DNA of 64,000 nucleotides from Maribacter sp. MJ134 (GCF_003970695.1 NZ_CP034570.1:2356001-2420000), one strand, 5' to 3'. Counted from the first letter of the stretch, positions 27,921 to 37,289 are shown. Translations and numbers: made by a program. The notes: generated from the sequence alone by a model not told the origin.

Positions 27921-29300
27921 ATGGAAAACCAACGCATCTTAAAATCAATAGAAGAGGGCAACCTTTTAAAGGGTCAAGAGAAGGATATAGTTGACTATCT
28001 AAAAGAGCACCCCAAAACCATAGTAATTTTAGATGACGACCCTACCGGCACTCAAACGGTTCAGAACATTCCCGTGATAACCAATTGGGAGGAACCTATT
28101 TTGGAACAAGAACTTTTACAGAGTCCCGTTTTTTTTATCCTCACTAATTCTAGGGCCTTACAAAAAGACAAAGCAATAGCCCTTCTAACTCTCATCGGTA
28201 GGCGATTAAAACAACTAGCAGAAAAACATCATAAAAAGTTACTAGTGGTCAACCGTGGTGATTCTACCCTGCGTGGGCATTATCCGGATGAAGTAATCGC
28301 GCTATCAAAGTCACTTGGGTATAAAAATGACAAACACGTATTGATTCCCGCTTTCTTCGAGGGTGGAAGATACACCTGTGACAACATACATTACGTGAGG
28401 GAAGGAGACACATTTATCCCAGCCGCTAGTACGCCTTTCGCAAAGGATAACACCTTTGGCTACGACGCCTCAGACCTTACCGAGTATGCCATTGAAAAGT
28501 ACAAAGGCAAGATTGATGCGACACAAATTACATCAATATCCTTAAATGAACTTAGGTCGAGTCCAGACTTTTCGGATATCAAAAAGAAGATAGAGCAACA
28601 CCAATGCATTATAGTCAACGCCACGACCCATGCCGATTTAGAAACTTTTGCCCTGTTTGCGCTAAAAACCAATATTCCATTGGTTCACCGAACCGCAGCT
28701 TCTTTTGTCAATGCCATCATAGGTAAGCGTCCGGCAGCTTTACTGGAAAAAGATGCCCTAGGTAAAGCAAAAGGACAGGGAGGTTTAATTGTTATAGGCT
28801 CCTATGTGCCAAAAACCACAGCACAGCTAAACGTTCTGAAAGCAAAATATAAGGCGAGTTATATGGAGCTAGATGTTGATGAGATTTTTAATGATGAAAA
28901 TTTGAACGCTTCATTAAAGAAGAAGGCGGAGCGTATAGATTTATGGTTGGGTAAGGGTGAAAATGTGGTACTTTACACCAGCAGAAAGGTTAAACAGGGA
29001 AGTACCAAAGAAGACAGTTTAGCTATCGTGAACAGGGTATCACAAGCGCTAACCACGCTCGTTGAACTTATAGGTCCTCAGCCTCGGTTTATTGTAGCGA
29101 AAGGCGGAATTACCTCAAGCGATATTGCCGTAAAATCATTACAAATTAAACGCGCAATTGTGATAGGTCAACTCATTAAAGGCGTTCCTGTTTGGCAAGC
29201 GGACGAAAATTCTAAATTTCCCGGAATCCCTTATATCGTTTTTCCCGGTAATGTAGGTACAGATAACGATTTGTATAACCTTTTAAATAGATTGGAATGA
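27921..29300 (+). CDS. DUF1537 four-carbon acid sugar kinase family protein
   Basis: 459 residues. The N-terminal substrate domain starts ILDDDPTGTQTVQ, followed by LTNSRAL, NRGDSTLRGHYPDE and PAFFEGGRYT. The C-terminal nucleotide-binding domain has GSYVPKTTAQL, then VLYTSRKVK, AKGGITSSDIA, and PGNVGTDNDLYNL. Both halves match PF07005/PF17042. Characterised members phosphorylate D-threonate, L-threonate/D-erythronate derivatives or other acid sugars. The usual partners (OtnC aldolase, OtnI isomerase, PdxA2) are absent; instead the neighbours are a dehydrogenase of isopropylmalate type and a cyclase-family hydrolase. The stop overlaps the next start (ATGA). Confidence 0.9.
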   Translation: MENQRILKSIEEGNLLKGQEKDIVDYLKEHPKTIVILDDDPTGTQTVQNIPVITNWEEPILEQELLQSPVFFILTNSRALQKDKAIALLTLIGRRLKQLAEKHHKKLLVVNRGDSTLRGHYPDEVIALSKSLGYKNDKHVLIPAFFEGGRYTCDNIHYVREGDTFIPAASTPFAKDNTFGYDASDLTEYAIEKYKGKIDATQITSISLNELRSSPDFSDIKKKIEQHQCIIVNATTHADLETFALFALKTNIPLVHRTAASFVNAIIGKRPAALLEKDALGKAKGQGGLIVIGSYVPKTTAQLNVLKAKYKASYMELDVDEIFNDENLNASLKKKAERIDLWLGKGENVVLYTSRKVKQGSTKEDSLAIVNRVSQALTTLVELIGPQPRFIVAKGGITSSDIAVKSLQIKRAIVIGQLIKGVPVWQADENSKFPGIPYIVFPGNVGTDNDLYNLLNRLE

Positions 29301-30565
29301 GCACAAAAAACCATTTCCCAAAGCGTTATTTTATGGTGGCCGGCACCTTTCTATTGGCATTGTTACTGTACATCGATAGGATATGCATTTCGGTAGCGAA
29401 AGAACCCATTTCTTCAAGCTTGGACCTTAGTGATAAGCAAATGGGTTGGGTTCTGGCAGCATTTTCCCTCGGCTATGCGTTTTTTCAGACTCCATCGGGT
29501 CTTATGGCAGACAGATACGGGCCTAGAAAAATATTGGCCGGGATTGTCACTATCTGGTCCGCTTTTACTGCCCTAACCGGTGCGGCATGGAACTTTAGTT
29601 CCTTACTGGTAGTTCGTTTTCTTTTTGGCGCAGGTGAAGCCGGGGCATTCCCTGGAATGTCAAGGGCCATTTACAATTGGTTTCCTTTAAAGGAAAGGGG
29701 GGTGGTTACCGGTATCAATTTTTCAGGTTCAAGATTGGGGGCGGCATTTGCACTGCCTCTAGTAGCTTGGATGATTGAGGATTTAGGATGGAGGGCTACC
29801 TTCCTCATACTAGGTGGCATAGGTGTAATCTGGGCCTCTGGTTGGTACATTTTGTTCAGGGATAGACCAGAAGACCATAAAGGTATCTCCGCAGCGGAAA
29901 AAGAATATATAATCTCGAACAGACAGGATAAAAAAGTATCCCTGACCAAAGAGAAAATCAGTTTTCGTCAGCTTTCAAAATCAAAGAACATGTGGCTAGC
30001 CATGGGGCAATATTTCTGCAGTAATTTTACGTTCTTTTTCGCCCTGACTTGGTTATTTCCACACATAAAAAAAGAGTATGGATTGGAAACCATTGAGGCC
30101 GGACTTTATACCGCCGTGCCCTTGATTTTTGGAGCTTTCGGTAATTGGTTTGCAGGTTGGTTAATAGATAGGATTTTTTCCAAAGGAGATTGGGACAAGT
30201 CTAGGATATTTCCTGCATCCTTAGGTTTTGGCTTAGCCGCCATAGGTTTGATAGGAAGTATATATATGGATACCGCTACAGGTGCCATATTGATGCTAAG
30301 CATCGCCATTTTTGGTGCGGATATGACCTTACCGCCCTCATGGGCCTTCTGTGTGGACATTGGCAAGAAAAATGCGGGGGCAATTTCTGGCACCATGAAT
30401 ATGGCCGGAAATATAGGTGCATTTATCACGGCACTTTTATTTCCGTATCTTTTGGATTGGACTGGCTCCACAACACTTTTTTTTATTGTTGGGGCCGCCT
30501 TAAATATCATAGCAATACTACTTTGGTCAAAAATGAAGCCAAGACGACATTTTACGACATATTAA
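29297..30565 (+). CDS. MFS transporter, acid-sugar (ACS/ExuT-like) type
   Basis: 422 residues with about 12 membrane segments. The loop G-L-M-A-D-R-Y-G-P-R-K after segment 2 and the R-F-L-F-G-A-G-E-A-G-A-F-P-G motif are typical of the anion:cation symporter family, which includes hexuronate and galactonate carriers. It is translationally coupled to the kinase, so it probably imports that kinase's acid-sugar substrate with protons or sodium. The exact substrate is unknown. Confidence 0.91.
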   Translation: MSTKNHFPKRYFMVAGTFLLALLLYIDRICISVAKEPISSSLDLSDKQMGWVLAAFSLGYAFFQTPSGLMADRYGPRKILAGIVTIWSAFTALTGAAWNFSSLLVVRFLFGAGEAGAFPGMSRAIYNWFPLKERGVVTGINFSGSRLGAAFALPLVAWMIEDLGWRATFLILGGIGVIWASGWYILFRDRPEDHKGISAAEKEYIISNRQDKKVSLTKEKISFRQLSKSKNMWLAMGQYFCSNFTFFFALTWLFPHIKKEYGLETIEAGLYTAVPLIFGAFGNWFAGWLIDRIFSKGDWDKSRIFPASLGFGLAAIGLIGSIYMDTATGAILMLSIAIFGADMTLPPSWAFCVDIGKKNAGAISGTMNMAGNIGAFITALLFPYLLDWTGSTTLFFIVGAALNIIAILLWSKMKPRRHFTTY

Positions 30566-31594
30566 ATGAAAAGAAAAAGAGGCGTAGCGGTAGGTCTAGG
30601 GTATTTCAGTCAGTTTCATTTAGAAGCTTGGATGCGTATAAAAGAGGTCGATTTGGTAGCGATATGTGATACCGATATCGCCAAGGCTGAAGGCACTGCA
30701 TCCCAATATGGCATACCACGATTTTATTCTGATATCAATGAAATGCTAGCCAATGAAAATCCCGATTTCATCGATATCATAACTCCACCTGAAACCCATT
30801 TGGAACTGTGTATCTTGGCCGCTGAAATGGGAATTGATATTATTTGTCAAAAGCCTCTGGCACCAGATTTAAAAGAAGCACAAAAAATAGCCGAAACCAT
30901 TTCAAAAAATAAGGTTCGGATGATGATACATGAAAACTTTCGGTTTCAGCCTTGGCATCGGGAAATCAAAAAACTGCTTGACCAACAAACTATTGGAAAC
31001 CAATTGCATAGTATCCACTGGCGTATGCGCATGGGAGACGGTTGGCAGAAAGATGCCTATATGAACCGGCAGCCTTATTTTCGAGAAATGAAACAGTTAT
31101 TGATATATGAAACCGGGATACATCTCATTGATGTACTTCGTTATTTTGGAGGGGAAATCAATCAGGTGTTTGCCAAATTACAACGGTTCAATCCCAACAT
31201 TAAAGGAGAAGATTCTGCATTGGTGCTATGCGATTTCTCACAGGGAGGCACGGCTATTATAGATGCCAATCGGTTTCATGAGAGTACCTGTGAAAACCCT
31301 AGATTAACCTTTGGTGAAGTCCATATCGAAGTGAACAAAGGCCATTTGCACTTACACCAAGATGGCCGTATTACCGTAAAGCGATTGGGTAAGCCTGAAA
31401 CCGTACATGACTACCATTTTGAGGATAAAAATTTTTCTGGAGATTGTGTGTACTATACCCAGTTGCACTTTATAACACAACTAATTTCGAAAAAGTCTTT
31501 TGAAACCGATGTTCAAGAATACCTGGCGAACATTAGGGTATTGGAAAGCGTTTATGCATCCAATAGCAAAGGACATCCACTAATCGTGCAATAG
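30566..31594 (+). CDS. Cytoplasmic Gfo/Idh/MocA family oxidoreductase
   Basis: 342 residues with no signal peptide. The N-terminus (VAVGLGYFSQFHLEAW, then AICDTD) is a Rossmann fold; C-Q-K-P-L-A-P is the family E-K-P motif with Gln for Glu; E-T-G-I-H-L-I-D holds the usual His/Asp. It starts immediately after the MFS stop and is the last gene of the operon, probably a sugar or acid-sugar dehydrogenase. The Q in place of E in the E-K-P motif is unusual and may alter cofactor handling. It converges on the NHL gene 26 bp away. Confidence 0.87.
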   Translation: MKRKRGVAVGLGYFSQFHLEAWMRIKEVDLVAICDTDIAKAEGTASQYGIPRFYSDINEMLANENPDFIDIITPPETHLELCILAAEMGIDIICQKPLAPDLKEAQKIAETISKNKVRMMIHENFRFQPWHREIKKLLDQQTIGNQLHSIHWRMRMGDGWQKDAYMNRQPYFREMKQLLIYETGIHLIDVLRYFGGEINQVFAKLQRFNPNIKGEDSALVLCDFSQGGTAIIDANRFHESTCENPRLTFGEVHIEVNKGHLHLHQDGRITVKRLGKPETVHDYHFEDKNFSGDCVYYTQLHFITQLISKKSFETDVQEYLANIRVLESVYASNSKGHPLIVQ

Positions 31595-31620
31595 GCCTTC
31601 CATTATTATCAAAATAGGAC

Positions 31621-32718
31621 TTATACCCGCTCCAGTTTTACCGGATAAGTCCTGTTGGCGTTCCACTGACAAACGTATAAGTTTTCGTCCTCATCTACAC
31701 AAACATCATGGCAGTGCTTAAAAATTGGCTCTTTTTGAAGCATACGTTCCAATTTTCCTTTTTTATAGGTTGGAGCGGTACCTCCGGGATTAGAAACCAC
31801 TTTATTCTGTTCATTTAAAATGGTAACAAAACCAGATTTTGGACTGGTTCTGGTCGGATGCGTAGTCATATCCCCTTCCACAAAGTCGGTCTCTGAGGAC
31901 CAACATACGCCCGCATACAATTGCTGACCATGTATTACGGGCCTACAGACAAAAGCACCGGGTAAAGAAATTTCTTCCAGATACCTGCCATCAAGTGTAA
32001 AACGCTTAAAACTATTGCTTGCACGCGAAGTAATCAACAAAGTGGGATTTGTCTTATCCCGATTATCGATACAAACTCCGTGGGCTGTCTGAAACTGTTC
32101 GTTTTCGGTACCCCGTCCGTTTCCTATTTTTCGTTTAAACTCTCCATTTTTAGTAAATTGTAGGACGTACTGTGAACCGTATCCGTCCGCAATATAGATA
32201 TCCCCATTAGGACCAATGGCGGATTCGGTAGGTTTGAAGGTATCGTCCTTTTCATACGCTCCATATTCCGAAGGATGGCCAATCAATAGCAACTCCCTTC
32301 CATCCAATGTGGTCTTTATCATGGCCCCATCGGTATCACAGATAAAAAGAAAGTCTTCTTCACCATCGTTCCACAAAGAAAGTCCATGTCCCCCTTTGTA
32401 ACGAATACCCCAACTATCCAACAACTTTCCGGATTTATCATAAATCAGGATATTGTTCTGGGTATGATCACCCACCATAACCAATCTCCCTTGAGAATCC
32501 ATTACCATTTCATGGCAATTTTTAACCGGAGTGGTATTAGGGTCTAAATCGCCCCAAGCCTTGTGCACCCGATAGGTATAATCGCCATGACCAATAATGT
32601 CATCCGATAGTTTAGGTTTAGCACTATTGATATTGAAATGCGGCATTAAAACCATACCGGCACTTGCCTTTGCGGTTGTATTCAAAAAAGTCCTGCGACT
32701 TGTTTTAGGTGCACTCAT
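31621..32718 (-). CDS. Tat-exported NHL/six-bladed beta-propeller protein
   Basis: 365 residues. T-S-R-R-T-F-L-N then an Ala/Gly-rich stretch is a twin-arginine signal. The rest is repeated beta-propeller blades of NHL type (GPNGDIYIADGYGSQYVLQF, then FTKNGEFKRKIG and AHGVCIDN; VCVDEDENLYVCQWN at the end). There are His residues near the top face (NCHEMVMD, HCHDVCVD). It is last in a three-gene minus-strand unit after the DUF1501 gene (19-bp gap). Peptidylglycine-lyase-like and sugar-lactone propellers share this fold, but I assign no activity. Confidence 0.83.
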   Translation of the reverse strand: MSAPKTSRRTFLNTTAKASAGMVLMPHFNINSAKPKLSDDIIGHGDYTYRVHKAWGDLDPNTTPVKNCHEMVMDSQGRLVMVGDHTQNNILIYDKSGKLLDSWGIRYKGGHGLSLWNDGEEDFLFICDTDGAMIKTTLDGRELLLIGHPSEYGAYEKDDTFKPTESAIGPNGDIYIADGYGSQYVLQFTKNGEFKRKIGNGRGTENEQFQTAHGVCIDNRDKTNPTLLITSRASNSFKRFTLDGRYLEEISLPGAFVCRPVIHGQQLYAGVCWSSETDFVEGDMTTHPTRTSPKSGFVTILNEQNKVVSNPGGTAPTYKKGKLERMLQKEPIFKHCHDVCVDEDENLYVCQWNANRTYPVKLERV

Positions 32719-32737
32719 GTGTAATTATTTAAATAGA

Positions 32738-34189
32738 TTAACCAGCCTCGGTCATCGGCTTGCCGAACAAATCCAAAATAGGTTCTCCGTGACCGTCTGG
32801 CGTGGTATAAAAGGGCCGACCTTCAATGGTGTATTCCGTTTGGGGATGTATACCCAAAGCATGATATATAGATTGATGTACTTGATCTATGACCACAGGA
32901 TTTTCTATGGAAGAGCAGGGCCTTTCGTCAGCGGTTTTACCATATATCAACCCTTTTTCGATACCCCCACCCCAAAGCAAGATAGAACTCCCGTCCGTAA
33001 AGTGGCGATGCATGCCGTAGAACTTTTCGTCCTCAATAATATCCGGTTGCCTTACTTGGTCTTTTACTTGTTCCCCCGGTCTACCTTCCATGATGGCATC
33101 ACGGCTAAACTCACTCGCTAGAATGATTAAGGTCCTGTCCAAATGACCACTTTCATCCAAATCTTTAATTAGTTGGGCAACAGGCCTATCTATCAACTCC
33201 TTCATTTTTTTGGCTCGTGTATGTCCATTTTCGTGGGTATCCCAACCTAAAAACGGCTCATATTCGGTAGAGACACTGATAAAGCGTCCCCCGTTCATAG
33301 CCAATCTTTTTGCCAATAAACAGCCTAATCCAAATCTACCTGTATTGTACGTGTCGTAGACTTCTTTAGGTTCTTGGGAAAGGTCAAACACCTTGGCCTC
33401 TGGGGAGTTCAATAAGCGATAGGACTGTTCCATGGAGCGCATTAGGGATTCCCTTTGGTAATCACTCCCCTGCTCCATCAGTTTATTCTTGTTCGCCAAT
33501 TCTTTGTACAATTTGTATCTGGCCTCAAAACGTTTGAGGGACATCCCGTGCGGAGGGCGTACACTTTCCAATCCGCCAGAAGGGTCGGGAATCAAAAAAG
33601 GTCCAAATTCGGAACCTAAGAACCCGGCGGAATGAAATGCTTTCAACTCCTCTGCCTCTCCCACGGTAAAACGTTGCCCCATACTAATAAATGGAGGAAT
33701 TACCGGATTGGCAGGCCCCAACTCTTTAGCTATCCAAGCTCCAATATGAGGAGCCTGTACGGATTGGGGTGGCTCATAACAGGTATGCCAATGGTACTGA
33801 TGCCTCGTATGGAGAATATGACCTAAATCGGCCGATTTATAGGAGCGAATGATAGCCCCCTTGTCCATAACTCCGGCAATGGATTCCAATCCTTCTGAAA
33901 ATTCCAATCCATCTACCACCGTTGGTATTTTGGGAAAAGTGCTTAATATCCGCTTGCTTTCCACCCCTTTTTCAAAAGGCACATAGGCTTTTGGGTCAAA
34001 GGTTTCGGTATGTGCCATACCTCCTGCCATCCATAAAAGAATAACACTGTCCGCCGTGGCGGCTCGTCTGGCAACCTCTGGCGAACAGGAACTTAAGAAA
34101 CTGGCTAAGGGAATTGTGGTTGTGGACGCTGCCAAACTAGCCGCTGTCATTTTCTTTATAAACTCCCTTCTTTGATTCTGTTTCTCCAT
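32738..34189 (-). CDS. Tat-exported DUF1501 protein
   Basis: 483 residues. Q-R-R-E-F-I-K is the twin-arginine motif, followed by AASLAASTTTIPLASFLSSC. The mature part fits DUF1501 (PF07394): SVILLWMAGGMAHTETFDPK, later GHILHTRHQYHWHTCY, GGRFISVSTEYEPFLGWDTHENG and HLDRTLIILASEFSRD. DUF1501 belongs to the alkaline phosphatase/sulfatase fold group, but the C-x-P-S-R signature is absent. DUF1501 genes are typically found with DUF1549/DUF1553 cytochrome proteins, as here (39-bp gap). Biochemical role is not established. Confidence 0.88.
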   Translation of the reverse strand: MEKQNQRREFIKKMTAASLAASTTTIPLASFLSSCSPEVARRAATADSVILLWMAGGMAHTETFDPKAYVPFEKGVESKRILSTFPKIPTVVDGLEFSEGLESIAGVMDKGAIIRSYKSADLGHILHTRHQYHWHTCYEPPQSVQAPHIGAWIAKELGPANPVIPPFISMGQRFTVGEAEELKAFHSAGFLGSEFGPFLIPDPSGGLESVRPPHGMSLKRFEARYKLYKELANKNKLMEQGSDYQRESLMRSMEQSYRLLNSPEAKVFDLSQEPKEVYDTYNTGRFGLGCLLAKRLAMNGGRFISVSTEYEPFLGWDTHENGHTRAKKMKELIDRPVAQLIKDLDESGHLDRTLIILASEFSRDAIMEGRPGEQVKDQVRQPDIIEDEKFYGMHRHFTDGSSILLWGGGIEKGLIYGKTADERPCSSIENPVVIDQVHQSIYHALGIHPQTEYTIEGRPFYTTPDGHGEPILDLFGKPMTEAG

Positions 34190-34228
34190 GAATCGATACT
34201 TTTTAAATCTAATACAACTACATTGAAA

Positions 34229-37063
34229 TTAATTTATAAATTGAAATTCCGGTAACATTAAAGTGGACCAAAATATATCCTGTACATCTTCTGGGTTAGG
34301 TTCATTGCCCAACACACCAAGCAGAACATCCTGCTCATCCTCTGATGGATTCCTCCCCAGCGTTTTCTGATATAGATGAGTTATTATCTTTTGACTATCA
34401 TTTTGATATTTGTCAATCCAACTTTTAGCACCGTCGGCCAAAACCCCGTTAAAAAAAGCTCCGTTTGTTAGTTCTAGGGCTTGCAACAAGGTCGCTTGGT
34501 CGTCTCTTGAGGTCGTAACGTTCTCCCTGCTCGGTCTACCTAAAGCTTTCATGAACGGGTGTTGCTTCACCAAACTGGCACGGGCAAATACCCCATTTTG
34601 TTCCTTGAAGGTAAAATTGACCAAATCTCCCCAATTTGCAGTACCATAATTACGGACTTTAACCCAAGAACTATCATCGTATTCCAACGAAACCCAATCT
34701 TCCAATGGGGCTTCGGCCGTACTCTTCCAGGTGGTATCGGAATCAATTTGAATTTCCTTTTCAGTACCATAAGAAACTCTCAATGAAAATAGAGTGCCTG
34801 CAGGGTTGGCCAGAGTTCCTTCGTTTATACCCTCTATAGCGATAATATTCTCGCCAGAATTCAGGTACTTTTCAACCTTTAATCGAGTTACTTTTTCCCA
34901 ATCGTTTCCCTCCGAGACTTTATTTCCATTAATATAAAGTATGTAAGAGTGGTCTACGGAAATTAAAACTTCCGCTATTTCTGGCGCTGTACTTGGTAAC
35001 GTAATTGTTTTTCTGAAATAGCGCTTTCCAGGTTCTGGAAGAACGTTACGGTCAAATTTTATCTCAGGATGCCAAATACGTTTCGCCATAATCTTTTCAT
35101 TGGCCGGATTATAGGCCACCGTATGATAAAGCGGTTCAATAATTTGACTTACAGCGTCGGAAAATTGTTCTGCACTCAATCGCCTCACCACCGGACCCTG
35201 AAAAACATAGTCACTTTTTAGTCCTTCCTGATTGTCATAGGTTACCGCCGGCAACTGATAAGCTTTTGAAGTCATAATGCGTTTTAATAAATGCTTCAAA
35301 TCATAACCCGATGCCACAAAATCAGAGGCCAGCCAATCTAGCACATCAGCATCCCAAGGCGCATTATCCATTTCATCCAAAGGCTCAATAATACCCCGGC
35401 CCATCAATCGGTGCCAAAGTCTGTTGGTAATGGTCCGATACAAACGACCATTTTCTCGCTTTACCATTATTTTAGAGAGATTGAACAATCGTTCCTGAAC
35501 GGTTTCACCAGCCACATTACCCAATTCCGGATACAAAAAATTCACTTTTGCCATCTTGCCTATCGGCTTATCGCAACGGTTGAGTTCCAGAACCGAATCT
35601 GCAAATATGGTCGCAAAGCCATAGGCCTGGTCCAAAGTCATATTACTTACAAAACTATTGTGACAAGATGCGCATTTGACGTTGGCACCCATAAGAGACT
35701 GCCCAATGTTTTGGGCCGCCTGCATCTCAGTACGTTGGCTGGCGTTGACCACGCCTCGCCATTGAATACCCTTGATAAAACCCTCAGAACTTGGCGAGGG
35801 ATTTACAAGCTCCGCAACCATTTGGTCATATGGTTTGTTTTCCTTCAATGAGGTATACAACCAATCTGTAATCTGTTTTCTACCTCCCGTAATAAATCCG
35901 GTACCGCTATAGTCATTCCGCAAGAGGTCGTTCCAAAAACTCAGCCAATGTTGTGTGTAATTGTGCGTATCCGCAAGCAAGGTATCAATTAATTTTTCTC
36001 GCTTTTTAGCATCAGTATTCCGTTTGAAAGCACTTATTACATCGGGCCCCGGAAGCAAACCTATAATATCTAAATGAACACGACGTATAAAGACATCGTC
36101 GTTTACCACCTTGGACCAATCTACCCCTTCTTTCTCAAAGTAGGCGTCAACCAATTTATCTACTGGTTGCTTTTCCGAAGATTCTGGTAGCTCCGGTTCC
36201 TGAAGTGCCAGTTCGGCTTCAGGAAAGACCTTTAACGCCTGGTCGGACCAATGGGCTCCGTTTTCAATCCATAATTTGATAAGACTGATTTCATTGCTTT
36301 TTAGCACTTTGCCCTTTTTTGGCATCACCTCATCGTCATTGGGTGATAGCGTAATCCTTCGGTATAGTTCACTTTCCCCTAAATTACCCGCTACAACGGC
36401 CATACCCGTATCACCACCCTTGAAAACACCTTCCTTACTGTCCAGTACTAAACCTCCTTTTTGCTTGTTCTCGTTATGACATTGGTAACAATTGTGTGCA
36501 AAAATAGCCCTCACCTCCATATTTAGCTCATCTTGTTGATGCTGTGTTATGGAATCAGATGTCTTTAAGTCAGCTAGTAATGCTAAGCCTTTGGCATCGT
36601 CATAAGAATTTTGATTACTCGGGAGAACAGCGCTCAAATAATCCTCGCCGTGCGTTAAATTAGCACCTAAATGTCCTGCCACGGTCAATAGCCCAACCGT
36701 GGCGATGAAAGTGGCTCTATAAATTTTTAAATCCTTTAACTTCCCTTTGTTCGTTTGATGCAATAAAAAGGACGTGATGACCGCTAAAACCGCTGTGGCG
36801 ATTCCGGTATATTGATGATTATCTACCAAATCCCCTGCATAGTCTTCTTGGGTGCGTAACAACCAACCGAACAATGCGGAAAGAACAGCGAAAATAGTTC
36901 CAATGTAGAGCATCCAACGAATACCTTCACGAAGCCCTTTTCTTTTTCCACCTATACTCAGCAGTTCCATAAATAGCGCCACCACTAACAGTCCAATAGG
37001 AAAATGCACCATCAAGGGATGAAACCTTCCTAGAAGCTGAAGTACCCAATTAAAATCTTCCAT
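34229..37063 (-). CDS. DUF2231 membrane / planctomycete-type cytochrome c / DUF1549-DUF1553 fusion with inserted jelly roll
   Basis: 944 residues. Residues 10-140 are about four membrane helices (DUF2231-like; HPLMVHFPIGLL). Residues 180-272 are a cytochrome of PSCyt1 type with haem site C192-Y-Q-C195-H196 and the MPKKGKVL segment. Residues about 300-500 are DUF1549, including a second C464-A-S-C467-H468. DUF1553 pieces occupy about 525-645 and 830-940. Between them, 680-810, lies a beta-sandwich (FRKTITLP, then YILYINGNKVSEG and YDDSSWVKVRNYG) resembling the sugar-binding jelly rolls of rhamnosidases. It is anchored in the inner membrane with redox and catalytic parts outside. First gene of a three-gene unit with promoter C. 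Confidence 0.87.
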   Translation of the reverse strand: MEDFNWVLQLLGRFHPLMVHFPIGLLVVALFMELLSIGGKRKGLREGIRWMLYIGTIFAVLSALFGWLLRTQEDYAGDLVDNHQYTGIATAVLAVITSFLLHQTNKGKLKDLKIYRATFIATVGLLTVAGHLGANLTHGEDYLSAVLPSNQNSYDDAKGLALLADLKTSDSITQHQQDELNMEVRAIFAHNCYQCHNENKQKGGLVLDSKEGVFKGGDTGMAVVAGNLGESELYRRITLSPNDDEVMPKKGKVLKSNEISLIKLWIENGAHWSDQALKVFPEAELALQEPELPESSEKQPVDKLVDAYFEKEGVDWSKVVNDDVFIRRVHLDIIGLLPGPDVISAFKRNTDAKKREKLIDTLLADTHNYTQHWLSFWNDLLRNDYSGTGFITGGRKQITDWLYTSLKENKPYDQMVAELVNPSPSSEGFIKGIQWRGVVNASQRTEMQAAQNIGQSLMGANVKCASCHNSFVSNMTLDQAYGFATIFADSVLELNRCDKPIGKMAKVNFLYPELGNVAGETVQERLFNLSKIMVKRENGRLYRTITNRLWHRLMGRGIIEPLDEMDNAPWDADVLDWLASDFVASGYDLKHLLKRIMTSKAYQLPAVTYDNQEGLKSDYVFQGPVVRRLSAEQFSDAVSQIIEPLYHTVAYNPANEKIMAKRIWHPEIKFDRNVLPEPGKRYFRKTITLPSTAPEIAEVLISVDHSYILYINGNKVSEGNDWEKVTRLKVEKYLNSGENIIAIEGINEGTLANPAGTLFSLRVSYGTEKEIQIDSDTTWKSTAEAPLEDWVSLEYDDSSWVKVRNYGTANWGDLVNFTFKEQNGVFARASLVKQHPFMKALGRPSRENVTTSRDDQATLLQALELTNGAFFNGVLADGAKSWIDKYQNDSQKIITHLYQKTLGRNPSEDEQDVLLGVLGNEPNPEDVQDIFWSTLMLPEFQFIN

Positions 37064-37128
37064 TAAAACCTCTCTGTTATAGTAAATTCTTTAGTTCTGA
37101 GCGGTTAAACCTTGTCCCAGAAAACAAT

Positions 37129-37173
37129 CAATACTAATAGAATTTCTACTTGTTACCATCCTGTACTATACTG
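37129..37173 (-). promoter_or_regulatory. Tandem-hexamer promoter C, DUF1549/DUF1501/NHL operon
   Basis: On the minus strand CAGTAT (37173-37168), AGTA, CAGGAT (37163-37158), 21 bp, then TAGTATTG (37136-37129), close to TAnnTTTG. The ATG is at 37063, giving a leader of about 60 nt. The Kelch gene diverges from 37290, so the element could also affect it, but orientation and spacing favour the minus-strand operon. Confidence 0.72.
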
Positions 37174-37289
37174 TCGTTCTCATGAGTAACCCCTCTATCT
37201 TACGATTACTATGTCAAAAAAATAACGTTATCTTGGCTATTGAAAACTATTTATCTCTTTTCAATAATAATGGCTCTTATCACATTAAA

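Noticed and set aside
34276-34286. TGTACAGGAT-like string on the minus strand
   Set aside because: It lies inside the DUF1553 coding sequence, lacks the first hexamer, and has no TA at the 21-bp spacing.
37182-37289. 36-residue N-terminal extension of the Kelch protein
   Set aside because: The extension is not signal-like, and the ATG at 37290 begins a proper signal peptide.
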